NCBI RefSeq assembly: GCF_019749955.1
Contig: NZ_JAIEPC010000008.1
Span: 1-64,000 of the forward strand
DNA: 64,000 nucleotides
Source: Sphingomonas sp.
GTDB taxonomy: Bacteria > Pseudomonadota > Alphaproteobacteria > Sphingomonadales > Sphingomonadaceae
Direction: 5' to 3'
Below the pieces are notes generated by a model. That model searched no databases and had not been told where the DNA came from. It saw only the letters and a list, made by a program, of their open reading frames with translations. Made by a program: the position numbers and the translations under genes. This document shows, piece after piece, positions 1 through 7,453 of this stretch; position 1 is the first letter of the stretch, and every line of letters begins with the position of its first letter.

Positions 1-22
1 TGTCCCCGCAACCAACGTTATC

Positions 23-55
23 GAACCTCTGTCCGTCGCGGGCAGGGGTTCTTTT
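23..55 (+). terminator. Rho-independent terminator of an upstream gene
   Basis: A 13-base-pair stem (GAACCTCTGTCCG pairing with CGGGCAGGGGTTC, two G-T pairs) with a TCG loop is followed by CTTTTG. It reads as a terminator on the plus strand for a gene that ends before the window. The rest of 1-210 holds no convincing gene; the 54-389 ORF overlaps the terminator stem and resembles no protein. Confidence 0.6.
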
Positions 56-210
56 GCGTTTGGGCCTTTGCGTTTGCGGAGAATTTTCGGCTGCCCAAAA
101 GGCGCGGCATTCTTTCGGCTGCAAAGATGTCCCCCGAAAGGGATGTCTTTTGCCCAAGAAAATCATACCCAAAGACCAGAGCGTTCGACATTTAATCGGG
201 ATGCGAAGCG

Positions 211-828
211 ATGGGCATTGCGGGCAGGGCGTTCCTCCTGACGGTACCATGGGTGGTCGCCTTTGTGCTGGCGCCGCTCGCGGTGCCTGGCGACTATGTC
301 GCGGGTTTGCAGAGCTCGACGCTCGCGCACGCCGGGGCAGCGGCGGTGATGCTGGTCATGGCCGTGCTATACTTCTTCGAAAGCGCTAAACTGCCGAGAT
401 CATTTAGCTATTGGCATCCGATGGCCAGCTGGCTGGTGCTTTGCGTGGCCGAAAACCAGTATCATGGCGGCGGCGCGCGAGATCCCAAGCAGGCGACACT
501 GGATTGCTTCGTGCTCGCCGAGAATGCCGTCGCGCCGCTCTCGATTCTGACGCTGTTAGTCGTGCTGCTTTATGGGAGGAGCACCAAGCTCAATTCCTAC
601 CGCATCGGCGAGCCGGACTGGATTTATGCCGCGCTCGCTGTGGCAGCGATGGCGGCGTCGGCGAACTCTATCCTCAACATCCTTTTCAGCGATCCACGCG
701 CTTATGTCGTGGCGTTCGATCCCTATCGATTTGGGCTGAGTTGCGTGATACCGAGTTACTACGCTTATGCGCTCGTCATCCAGTTGGCGAATTCAGCCTA
801 TCGCGGGTTGCGGCGGCAACGGACTTGA
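211..828 (+). CDS. Hypothetical multi-pass membrane protein
   Basis: This 205-residue protein is not assigned to a family. Hydrophobic stretches near residues 6-28, 40-55, 108-126, 140-160 and 175-195 suggest about five membrane segments, with a polar loop around residues 75-100. There is no signal-peptide cleavage motif and no recognisable catalytic motif. The ATG at 211 lacks a strong Shine-Dalgarno sequence. The gene stands alone and converges on the sulfatase that ends at 855. It is preferred over overlapping ORFs because only this frame gives coherent membrane helices. The function is unknown. Confidence 0.65.
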   Translation: MGIAGRAFLLTVPWVVAFVLAPLAVPGDYVAGLQSSTLAHAGAAAVMLVMAVLYFFESAKLPRSFSYWHPMASWLVLCVAENQYHGGGARDPKQATLDCFVLAENAVAPLSILTLLVVLLYGRSTKLNSYRIGEPDWIYAALAVAAMAASANSILNILFSDPRAYVVAFDPYRFGLSCVIPSYYAYALVIQLANSAYRGLRRQRT

Positions 829-854
829 CGCTGCGCGTGTCGCGCTGCCGCCAA

Positions 855-2516
855 TCAATTCGACCAATAGACATATTCCTGGCCCTTCTTCCACGGCGCA
901 TTGAGCGGCACGTCGATGCGGATTGGTGCTTCGATCAGCGCGGGCCATAGTGGCTTCCGCTGATCGCGGTCGTGCGCGGCGATCAAGCCGCGCATCGCTT
1001 TCACGCGATCGGGCTGCGCCGTTGCCAAATCGCGGTGCTCGGTCGGATCGGCGGCAAGGTCGTAAAGCCACGCCTTATTGGGCTTGCCGGCGATTTGGAG
1101 CTTCCAATTGCCGTCGCGCACGACCTTATTGTCGCCCGATCGCCAGAACAGGATCGAGTGCGGCGCAGCGCCGGTGCCGGCCTCAGCGCTGGCGAGCAAG
1201 TTGCTGCTATCCATTGGCCGGTCGCTCGGCACCGCGACGCCCGCCGCCGCCGCTGCCGTCGCGAAAATGTCGAGGTGATGCGCCGGACCGGGCAAGGTCG
1301 TGCCCGGCTTGATCTTGCCCGGCCAGCGCACGAAGAACGGCACGCGCAGGCCGCCTTCGAAGAAAGTCGCCTTATAGCCGCGATAGGGGGCATTGGTGTC
1401 GGCAATGCCGGTGTACCACGCACCGCCATTGTCGCTGGTGAAGATGACAAGCGTATTGTCGTCGATCCCCTGATCCTTCAGCGTCTGAAGCACGCGCCCG
1501 ATGCCGCGATCGAGCTGGCGGATCATCGCGCCGTACACGCGCTGGGTATGGTCCTTGATCTGCGGCAGCGCGTCGTAATCGGCCTTGGTCGCCTGCAGCG
1601 GCGTGTGCGGCGCGTTATAGGCGAGGTACATGAAGAACGGGCGGTTGCGGTTGGCCTTGATCGCGGCGATGGCATTGTCGGTCCAATAATCGGTCAGATG
1701 GCCCTTGGGGGCAAAGCGCTGGCCGCCATTCCATTGCACGGCATAGGGCAGGTTGGGCCAGAGGAAACGATCAATCGGATCCCAGGGCAGCCGCGCATTG
1801 ACGACGCCGGGATCTTCGGGCGGCATGAACATGCCGCCGCCCGCCAGAAAGCCGAGCGCTTCATCGAAGCCTTGCCCGGTCGGCTGGAGCGGCTTGGCCT
1901 CGCCGAGGTGCCATTTGCCGAGCTGGATCGTGTGATAGCCATTGCCCTTCAGCAGATCGGCAATGGTGATCTCGTCATGCGGCACGCCCATGTCTGGATA
2001 GTCGATCAGGTCCTTGGTCAGCTCTTCGTGGAAGATGCCGTTCGGTCTGCCATCGGTGGCGTGGCCTTCGCCAGCCGAGACACCGCGCGCGAAGGCGACG
2101 GGGACAGCGGTGAATTCGAAGCCGAAGCGTGTCGGATAGCGCCCGGTCATGATCGCCGCGCGCGACGGGCTGCACGTCGCATTGGCGGCATAGCCGGTGT
2201 CGAAATTCGCGCCCTCGCGCCCGATCGAATCGATATGCGGCGTCGGCACAGCACCACCTGCGACGCCACCGCCGAAGAAGCTGATGTCGTTGTGGCCGAG
2301 ATCGTCGGCGAGGATGACGATGATATTGGGCGGGCGCGTACCAGCCACTGGGGTTGCCGGACCCTGCGCCCAGGCGACATCATGATTGGGCTGAATCGGA
2401 TCGCGCCAGCGGCTGATGATGCCGGGGATGTAGTATTTATACTGCTGGAACAGCGCATAGCCGATGCCTGCCAGCACCGCCAAAACGCCGAGCCCAATCC
2501 AAAGCCGCCGCATCAT
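855..2516 (-). CDS. Membrane-anchored Cys-type sulfatase (arylsulfatase family)
   Basis: This is an alkaline-phosphatase-superfamily sulfatase of 553 residues that hydrolyses sulfate esters. An N-terminal hydrophobic segment (residues 5-24) is followed by the NIIVILADDLG metal-binding start of the domain. The CSPSR signature at residues 115-119 holds the Cys that FGE converts to formylglycine. GKWHLG follows near residue 200 and FTSDNGG is further on. The ORF track starts at 2597, but the ATG at 2516 has AGGGAGAG just upstream and begins directly with the signal/anchor. The anchor is Sec-like with no twin arginine, so it is probably exported unfolded. The substrate cannot be read from sequence. 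Two FGE homologues lie within 9 kb. Confidence 0.9.
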   Translation of the reverse strand: MMRRLWIGLGVLAVLAGIGYALFQQYKYYIPGIISRWRDPIQPNHDVAWAQGPATPVAGTRPPNIIVILADDLGHNDISFFGGGVAGGAVPTPHIDSIGREGANFDTGYAANATCSPSRAAIMTGRYPTRFGFEFTAVPVAFARGVSAGEGHATDGRPNGIFHEELTKDLIDYPDMGVPHDEITIADLLKGNGYHTIQLGKWHLGEAKPLQPTGQGFDEALGFLAGGGMFMPPEDPGVVNARLPWDPIDRFLWPNLPYAVQWNGGQRFAPKGHLTDYWTDNAIAAIKANRNRPFFMYLAYNAPHTPLQATKADYDALPQIKDHTQRVYGAMIRQLDRGIGRVLQTLKDQGIDDNTLVIFTSDNGGAWYTGIADTNAPYRGYKATFFEGGLRVPFFVRWPGKIKPGTTLPGPAHHLDIFATAAAAAGVAVPSDRPMDSSNLLASAEAGTGAAPHSILFWRSGDNKVVRDGNWKLQIAGKPNKAWLYDLAADPTEHRDLATAQPDRVKAMRGLIAAHDRDQRKPLWPALIEAPIRIDVPLNAPWKKGQEYVYWSN

Positions 2517-2589
2517 CGCTCTCCCTTGGCCAGCACCTTGCCAAATGACACCGTAAACGCCAATAGTTTGTTTCAACCGAGGGGGATTT

Positions 2590-2961
2590 ATGGGCAAGAT
2601 TGTGGCGCGCGGCTTTCTCGCGCTTTGCGGTGTGATGGCACTGGGGCTGTTTGCGATGGCGTGGTTCGATCAGGAGCGCCTCGCGCGGGTGCTCGGTCCG
2701 GTCGCGCCGAGCCCGCTCGCGGCGGCGACGTTGCGCGCCGATCTGGGCGGCTTCTTCGGCGCCTGGGCGATCGGCGCGTTGCTGGCGGCGTGGCGCGATG
2801 ACAAGCAAATGGCGCTGCTGCCGATGCTGTTGCTGGCGCTCGCCTTTGCCGGGCGGCTCTACACCTACGCGCTCACCGGTGACGCCGCGATCGTCCAGCC
2901 GATGGTGGTCGAGGCGGTGCTGGCCGTGCTGATCGGCGCGGCGCGGACGCGATTGGGCTAG
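2590..2961 (+). CDS. Small membrane protein, DUF4345-like
   Basis: This 123-residue protein has four likely membrane segments (about residues 5-24, 45-66, 75-93 and 100-118). The central LRADLGGFFGAWAIGALLA resembles the DUF4345 type of small integral membrane protein. The ATG at 2590 follows the purine-rich GAGGGGGATTT. The gene is divergent from the sulfatase, with 73 bp between starts, so the two may share a control region. The family assignment comes from pattern memory and is tentative; the function is unknown. Confidence 0.7.
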   Translation: MGKIVARGFLALCGVMALGLFAMAWFDQERLARVLGPVAPSPLAAATLRADLGGFFGAWAIGALLAAWRDDKQMALLPMLLLALAFAGRLYTYALTGDAAIVQPMVVEAVLAVLIGAARTRLG

Positions 2962-2991
2962 GTGGGACGATCGTGGTTTTGATTCGTACCT

Positions 2992-3075
2992 GACCCCGTT
3001 AGTGTCGAGCGAAGTCGAGACACGGTACGCATCGCGTTTGGCCTGTTTCTCGACTTCGCTCGAAACGAACGGGTC
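2992..3075. repeat. Palindromic intergenic repeat, family D (copy 1)
   Basis: GTGTCGAGCGAAGTCGAGACAC and GTTTCTCGACTTCGCTCGAAAC are each near-palindromes, and they lie inside an outer inverted repeat (GACCCCGTT / AACGGGTC). A second copy of the same design is at 32433-32516. REP/BIME-like elements of this kind are common in sphingomonad genomes. It lies between the convergent 2590 and 3095 genes and may act as a bidirectional terminator. Confidence 0.75.
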
Positions 3076-3094
3076 GTGGTCTGGTGATCCGACT

Positions 3095-4168
3095 CTAAAA
3101 GGCCAGGATCAGCCCGCGGTCGGGCGGGGTCTTGCCCGCGACCATTTCGGCATAGGCAGCGGCGATCGCGTCAGCGCCCTCGGCTTCTATCACCGCCATG
3201 CGGGCGCTGAGAACGGCACAAGCGGCGATATTGGCTTCGACCGCGCGGCGCATCAGCACGCCTGCGCCCCAATCCTGGTCGCGCTTGGCGATTTGCGCGG
3301 GGGCGAAGAAAAACGCCGGGCGCGCACCGGGCAAGCCCTTGGGCGCGCGACCGGCGCCCCAATGCGTGGCGCCGACGCCGATGCTGGCTTTGACCTGATC
3401 GCCGAAATGCTGGTGCACCGAAGCGACGACCGCGCCGTCGCCCGACATGTCGACGAAGACGCTGGCCGTGGCCGGATCGAGCGTATTGATCGCGTCATAG
3501 GCAAGCACGCGGTCGTACAGCCCAAGCCCTTCGACGAACGCAATATTGCGCGGCGAGGTGAGGCCGATCACCTGCTGTTCGCCGCGCTGGCGGAGGTAAT
3601 GGGCCAGCCCGAACGCTGTCTTCGACGACGCGCTGCCGATCATCACCTGCGCCGCGCCGAAGCCGGCGTTGTCGGCGATATAATCGTCGATGACGTACGA
3701 CGTCGTCAGCAGCGGGAACATCAGGCTGCGCAGATCGGGGATCGCGGCGAGCGGCGCGGGATCGTCATTGGTCCGCGCATACATGTTATAGACATAGGGC
3801 AGTTCGCGACGGTGCGCGATGCCGTCCGTAATGCCGTTGGCGCTGATCTTTGACGGCGCCATCACGAGTTCCGACGCCATCGGGAAGAAGCCCCAATAGC
3901 AATCGCCAACCGCAATGCCCTCTGCCCGGCTCTCGACCACGTCGCCAAAGCCCCAGACGGGCACGCAGCCCCAGCCGTCCTCGGCATCGGGGAAGAAGCG
4001 CCAATAGCCGATCGCTTCGCCCGACAGCGCATAGCTGATATTGTTCGCGGTCAGCGCGAAGCGGCGCGTGGCGATGCGGATCTGGCCGTCTTCGAGCGGT
4101 GCGGAGTCGCGCTCGACGATCTTGGCCTGGTCGATCTGCGCGCGGTTGACGATCAGCTTGGTGGTCAT
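3095..4168 (-). CDS. DUF2855 family protein (MDR-dehydrogenase-like)
   Basis: This 357-residue protein matches the DUF2855 family in pattern, which is distantly related to zinc-free medium-chain dehydrogenases. Recognisable pieces are the N-terminal NISYALSGEAIGYWRFFP, an MIGSASSKTAFGLAH nucleotide-fold-like segment near the middle, and VFVDMSGDGAVVASVH. The ORF track extends to 4297, but the ATG at 4168 overlaps the stop of the preceding gene (ATGA) and opens with a typical MTTKLIVNR start. It is the last gene of the 6064-3095 coupled operon. Its substrate is unknown; a role in ketone, quinone or lipid handling would be a guess. Confidence 0.85.
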   Translation of the reverse strand: MTTKLIVNRAQIDQAKIVERDSAPLEDGQIRIATRRFALTANNISYALSGEAIGYWRFFPDAEDGWGCVPVWGFGDVVESRAEGIAVGDCYWGFFPMASELVMAPSKISANGITDGIAHRRELPYVYNMYARTNDDPAPLAAIPDLRSLMFPLLTTSYVIDDYIADNAGFGAAQVMIGSASSKTAFGLAHYLRQRGEQQVIGLTSPRNIAFVEGLGLYDRVLAYDAINTLDPATASVFVDMSGDGAVVASVHQHFGDQVKASIGVGATHWGAGRAPKGLPGARPAFFFAPAQIAKRDQDWGAGVLMRRAVEANIAACAVLSARMAVIEAEGADAIAAAYAEMVAGKTPPDRGLILAF

Positions 4169-4617
4169 GACGGCAGGGCTCCACGCCAGCGCGGCTGCCG
4201 CAGCGACAGCCAGAGAAATACCGCTATTAGCGGCACCGCGACGAGGCTGCCATAATGTTCGGGCGGATGATGACCGCCGAGCGGCGGCGCTTTCCAAACC
4301 CAGCCGAAGATCGACAGCAGCGTGCGCTCAACGAGACTGATCGCGAGCAGCAGCGGTACGAGTGAGCGGTAGCGTAAGCCTACCGCAATCATCACCAGCC
4401 CGTGGGCGAATTGAGTTGCGCCCGCCCAGGCGAAAATCGCGATGATGGTGCGGGTCTGGGCGCCGAAATCGATCCCTGCGATCGATCCTGCGCCGCCATC
4501 GGGCAGGAACATATGGATCATCCCCGGCACGACCCAAAGAACCCCGAGCAGCACCAGAAACCACGCCGCCGCGAGCGACCCGCGATAGTCATCGTTGGTC
4601 GAGGGCGGGAAAAGCAT
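4165..4617 (-). CDS. Hypothetical four-helix membrane protein
   Basis: A 150-residue membrane protein with about four hydrophobic helices (residues 15-38, 55-80, 85-100 and 125-142). The ORF track merges it with an upstream out-of-frame stretch. The real start is the ATG at 4617, which overlaps the TGA of the 5237-4617 gene as ATGA. Its own TGA at 4165-4167 overlaps the start of the DUF2855 gene the same way. This back-to-back coupling implies co-translation with both neighbours. No family was recognised. Confidence 0.8.
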   Translation of the reverse strand: MLFPPSTNDDYRGSLAAAWFLVLLGVLWVVPGMIHMFLPDGGAGSIAGIDFGAQTRTIIAIFAWAGATQFAHGLVMIAVGLRYRSLVPLLLAISLVERTLLSIFGWVWKAPPLGGHHPPEHYGSLVAVPLIAVFLWLSLRQPRWRGALPS

Positions 4618-5237
4618 CAGCCGATCGCCAATTGCGTCAGCGCCGCGCCAAGCGCGAGAATGAGCGCGAGCCAGATGCGCGGGCCGACATAGAACTGGAT
4701 CATCGGCGCGGTCGGGAAGGAAAAGGTGGCAAGCGTGCCCGCCAGCTTGTCGGGATGGTGCTTGGCGAATTGCGGATCGACGACCACATTCATCATGTCG
4801 CGGCGGCTGCGGTAGCGCATCAGGCCGATGATCGTCCAACCCGGATCGGGCTCGGTCGCCCAACTGTCGAGATAGGGGCCGATCTTGCGCCGCACGATCG
4901 CGGGATGGCCGCCGTTCTTGAGCAGCACCGGCATGAAGTGCTTGGAGTAGCGTTGCAGCAGCGACACGCCGGGGACTTGTTCGCCGCTGATCGGATCGGC
5001 GACGGGTGCTTGCGTCGCCTTGACGATGTTGAACATCACGAAATCGCGCCCATCGTCGGTTTCGAGGAAGCGGCGCAGATTGGCCTTGGCTTCGGGCGGC
5101 GTATCCTCGCGGCCTTCGAGTTGCGCGAAATAGCGGTCGATTTCGGCAGGGTTCAGCTTGCCGCGCCAATTATCGTACCAGAGCCGGAAGGCACCGTAGA
5201 GCGCGGCCGCGATGCCCCAGATCATCCAGCCGCTCAT
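4617..5237 (-). CDS. Membrane-anchored protein with ferredoxin-like (dimeric alpha-beta barrel-type) core
   Basis: This 206-residue protein has an N-terminal hydrophobic helix (residues 3-18), a soluble central region and a C-terminal helix (residues 185-203). The central part contains FVMFNIVKA and WTIIGLMRYRSRRDMMNVVVDPQFAKHHPDKLAGT. That second stretch recalls DUF1330/EthD-like alpha-beta barrel proteins, which often bind small hydrophobic molecules. The fold assignment is only suggestive. The ATG at 5237 overlaps the TGA of the FGE gene (ATGA), so it is coupled to that gene in an operon. Confidence 0.75.
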   Translation of the reverse strand: MSGWMIWGIAAALYGAFRLWYDNWRGKLNPAEIDRYFAQLEGREDTPPEAKANLRRFLETDDGRDFVMFNIVKATQAPVADPISGEQVPGVSLLQRYSKHFMPVLLKNGGHPAIVRRKIGPYLDSWATEPDPGWTIIGLMRYRSRRDMMNVVVDPQFAKHHPDKLAGTLATFSFPTAPMIQFYVGPRIWLALILALGAALTQLAIG

Positions 5238-6064
5238 CCTTGCCCCTGATTAATGACACTATACGTGTCAATAACAGCATCGGCGGCCAAGCGAAAGCCG
5301 ATATGCGCCGATGTAAAATCGGGCGCGACCGCAATGCGCGCGGCGGGGCGATAGCGCTGGCAGTATTCGGCGGCGCAGAGGAAGGAGCCGCCCTTCAGGA
5401 TGATCAGCGCGTCGGAAGATGCGGCAGGCGCGCAGCAGCCACCGGGGGGCAGCGCGGCGGCGGTCGTCGTCCTTTCCCAGACATTGCCGATCATGTCGTG
5501 GAGGCCATAGCCATTGGCGGGATAGTTGCCGGTCGCGCTGGTTCCCGCCAAATCGCGCGCGTGCCACCAGGGGAAGCTACCTTCCCAGAAATTGGCCATA
5601 AGCTGCCCACCCGGCATCAGCTCATCGCCCCAGGCGTAATCGGCGCCTGGCAGCCCGCCGCGTGCGGCGACTTCCCATTCGGTCTCGGTTGGCAGCCGCG
5701 CGCCTGCCCAATCAGCAAAGGCTTGCGCATCGGCCTGGGCGATGTGGGTGACGGGGTGGTCGGGCGCGCCGTCGCGCCAAGTTACACCGTTGGCAAAGCG
5801 CCACCATTGGCGGGGGTCGCTCAGGTCGACCGGGCCATCGGTCATCGCGAACACACTCGATCCGCCCGCGTGTTCGGCAACGGTAACATGGCCGGTGGCA
5901 GCAACGAAGGTCGCGAACGCGTCGACCGTGACGGGCGACGCTGCGATCCGGAATGCGGCCAGCGTCACCTGTCGCGCCGGGCGCTCCTCGGGATAATGGC
6001 GATCCGATCCGACCTGCCATATGCCCGCCGGAATCGTGACATTCGGGCGCCAGGCCTCAGGCAA
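5234..6064 (-). CDS. Formylglycine-generating enzyme (SUMF1/FGE-sulfatase domain), cytosolic
   Basis: FGE oxidises the CxPxR cysteine of sulfatases to formylglycine with O2 and copper. The 276-residue protein is essentially one FGE domain. IPAGIWQVGSD opens it, LPTETEWEVAARGG is mid-domain, GLHDMIGNVWER follows, and SFLCAAEYCQRYRPAAR carries both active-site cysteines (about 230 and 235, spaced five as in known FGEs). GFR closes the domain. The track ORF starts at ATG 6136 inside the GST gene. I prefer the TTG at 6064: it overlaps the GST stop (TTGCCTGA), has GAGG upstream and starts right at the domain. No signal peptide is seen, so it probably acts in the cytoplasm. Confidence 0.85.
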   Translation of the reverse strand: MPEAWRPNVTIPAGIWQVGSDRHYPEERPARQVTLAAFRIAASPVTVDAFATFVAATGHVTVAEHAGGSSVFAMTDGPVDLSDPRQWWRFANGVTWRDGAPDHPVTHIAQADAQAFADWAGARLPTETEWEVAARGGLPGADYAWGDELMPGGQLMANFWEGSFPWWHARDLAGTSATGNYPANGYGLHDMIGNVWERTTTAAALPPGGCCAPAASSDALIILKGGSFLCAAEYCQRYRPAARIAVAPDFTSAHIGFRLAADAVIDTYSVINQGQG

Positions 6065-7055
6065 ACAGCGCCTCGCAGCCAGTCCCCGCGAGCGCTGCGT
6101 CGACGCTGGCACGCGCGGCGCCATTGAGCGCGGCATATTGATCGCGCAGTGCCTTCAGGCATTTGGCTTGATAGGGGAAGGGTGCCTGCTCCCAAGCGCG
6201 CCCGTCGATTTCGGTCACGACCTTGTCCGCACCCGCCATCACAGCTTTCGCATTGGCGAGCAGCAGCGGGGCATAGGTCCGCCCGATTTCGCCGAGCAGC
6301 GCAGTGATCCCAGCCGGAAGGGCATCGACAGAGGCCCACTCAGTCTCGTCCTCACCCGACAAATCTTCAATGAAATTGGTCCAGGCGATCACCCTTGGCG
6401 CGATCTCGGTTGCGAGCGCCATCGGCGTCGGGTCGAACAGCGCGAGCTGAGTCAGCTGGCCGTAGAGCGCAAAGTCCGATGGCGCCGGCCGCGCGCCAAG
6501 CAGGAAGCGGTGCGCGCCGAAATGCGCGTCGAGGATCGTGAGCAGCCGGTGATAGCTCGCCTCGATCGTTGCGCCCGTCACCGCATTCGACCCGACATAG
6601 GCGAGCCGCGAAATCTGGCGATCGGCGAACGCCTTGCCCATTGTCGCGAGCGCCTCGTCGTCGAGCGGGCGCGCGTGCCAATTGGGCAGCACTTCGGCCG
6701 ACTTGCGAATGTCGGCGGCGTAGGACCAGCGATAATGGAACATCGCCTTGGTCAGCCATTCGTCGCCATAATCCTCGATCAGCGCATCGATCAGCGCGAG
6801 CGCGGGGTCGGTGGGGACGATCGAGCGGTCGGCATGCTCGGCTTCGAGCCGCCGGATGATCGGCGTCGAATCGGTCATCGGCGCGCCGTCGAAATAGAAG
6901 GTCGGCAGCAGCGCGACCTTGGGCTGCGGCAGCGTCGCGCGCGCGCGGGTGATTGGCAGGAAGACATAGGGCAAGCGCCGATAGCGCAGCACCGCGAGCA
7001 TTTTTCGCGTATAGGGCGATCCCGGTGACCCTGCGATCGTGATCGGTTCGGCCAT
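6057..7055 (-). CDS. Glutathione S-transferase-like protein
   Basis: A 332-residue protein with an N-terminal thioredoxin-like GST domain. ITIAGSPGSPYTRKMLAVLRYR is the glutathione-site region; SPYTRK places a Ser/Tyr where GSTs activate the thiol. LLPTFYFDGAPMTDSTPIIRRLE holds the cis-Pro and the D/E-S/T signature. A long helical C-terminal domain with RFLLGARPAPSDFALYGQL follows. The length exceeds a typical 200-230 residue GST because of an extra C-terminal helical part. The ATG has AAGGAGAG upstream. It is the first gene of the coupled minus-strand operon and is divergent from the SCP2-like gene. The substrate is unknown. Confidence 0.85.
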   Translation of the reverse strand: MAEPITIAGSPGSPYTRKMLAVLRYRRLPYVFLPITRARATLPQPKVALLPTFYFDGAPMTDSTPIIRRLEAEHADRSIVPTDPALALIDALIEDYGDEWLTKAMFHYRWSYAADIRKSAEVLPNWHARPLDDEALATMGKAFADRQISRLAYVGSNAVTGATIEASYHRLLTILDAHFGAHRFLLGARPAPSDFALYGQLTQLALFDPTPMALATEIAPRVIAWTNFIEDLSGEDETEWASVDALPAGITALLGEIGRTYAPLLLANAKAVMAGADKVVTEIDGRAWEQAPFPYQAKCLKALRDQYAALNGAARASVDAALAGTGCEALFA

Positions 7056-7144
7056 CGATGCTCTCCTTGACTTTGGCGCGGGTTCGCGCTGTTATTGACA
7101 CTGATAATGCCGATAGATGGCGGGCACAAGATAGCGGGGACAAG

Positions 7145-7453
7145 ATGGCCGACCTGAATGAAGTGACGCAGATCATGAGCGCGAACAACGCCTTTGTGCC
7201 AGGCAAGCGGATCAAATTCGACTTCGGCAGCGACGGCGTGATCCTGCTCGACGGTGTTGCCGAAACGGTCACCTCCGAAGACACTGACGCCGACACCGTC
7301 ATCAAGATGAGCTTCGACAATTTCAAGAAGATGGCGAAGGGCGAACTCAACGCTGCGGGCGCCTTCATGATGGGCAAGATCAAGATCTCGGGCGACATGG
7401 GGCTGGCGATGCAGCTCCAGTCGGTGACGTCGAAGATCAAGCTCGGTGGCTGA
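7145..7453 (+). CDS. SCP2 sterol-binding-like domain protein
   Basis: A 102-residue single-domain protein. GKRIKFDFGSDGVILLDG, ADTVIKMSFDNFKKMAKGELNAAGAFMMGKIKISGDMGLAMQL is the typical SCP2 core, a hydrophobic lipid-binding pocket. The track ORF begins at 7058, but ATG 7145 with GGGGACAAG just before it fits the domain start. The sulfatase start codon (GTG 7446) lies inside its last codons, so the two are translationally coupled. A role in presenting a lipid or sterol-like substrate to the sulfatase is an inference from that coupling. Confidence 0.85.
   Translation: MADLNEVTQIMSANNAFVPGKRIKFDFGSDGVILLDGVAETVTSEDTDADTVIKMSFDNFKKMAKGELNAAGAFMMGKIKISGDMGLAMQLQSVTSKIKLGG

Noticed and set aside
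54-389. 111-residue ORF at the window start
   Set aside because: It begins in the T-run of a terminator and overlaps the membrane protein at 211 in another frame; low-complexity Arg/Gly content.
972-2801. 609-residue plus-strand ORF
   Set aside because: Antisense to the sulfatase. Codon pattern and repetitive Arg/Ala/Asp content mark it as a shadow frame.
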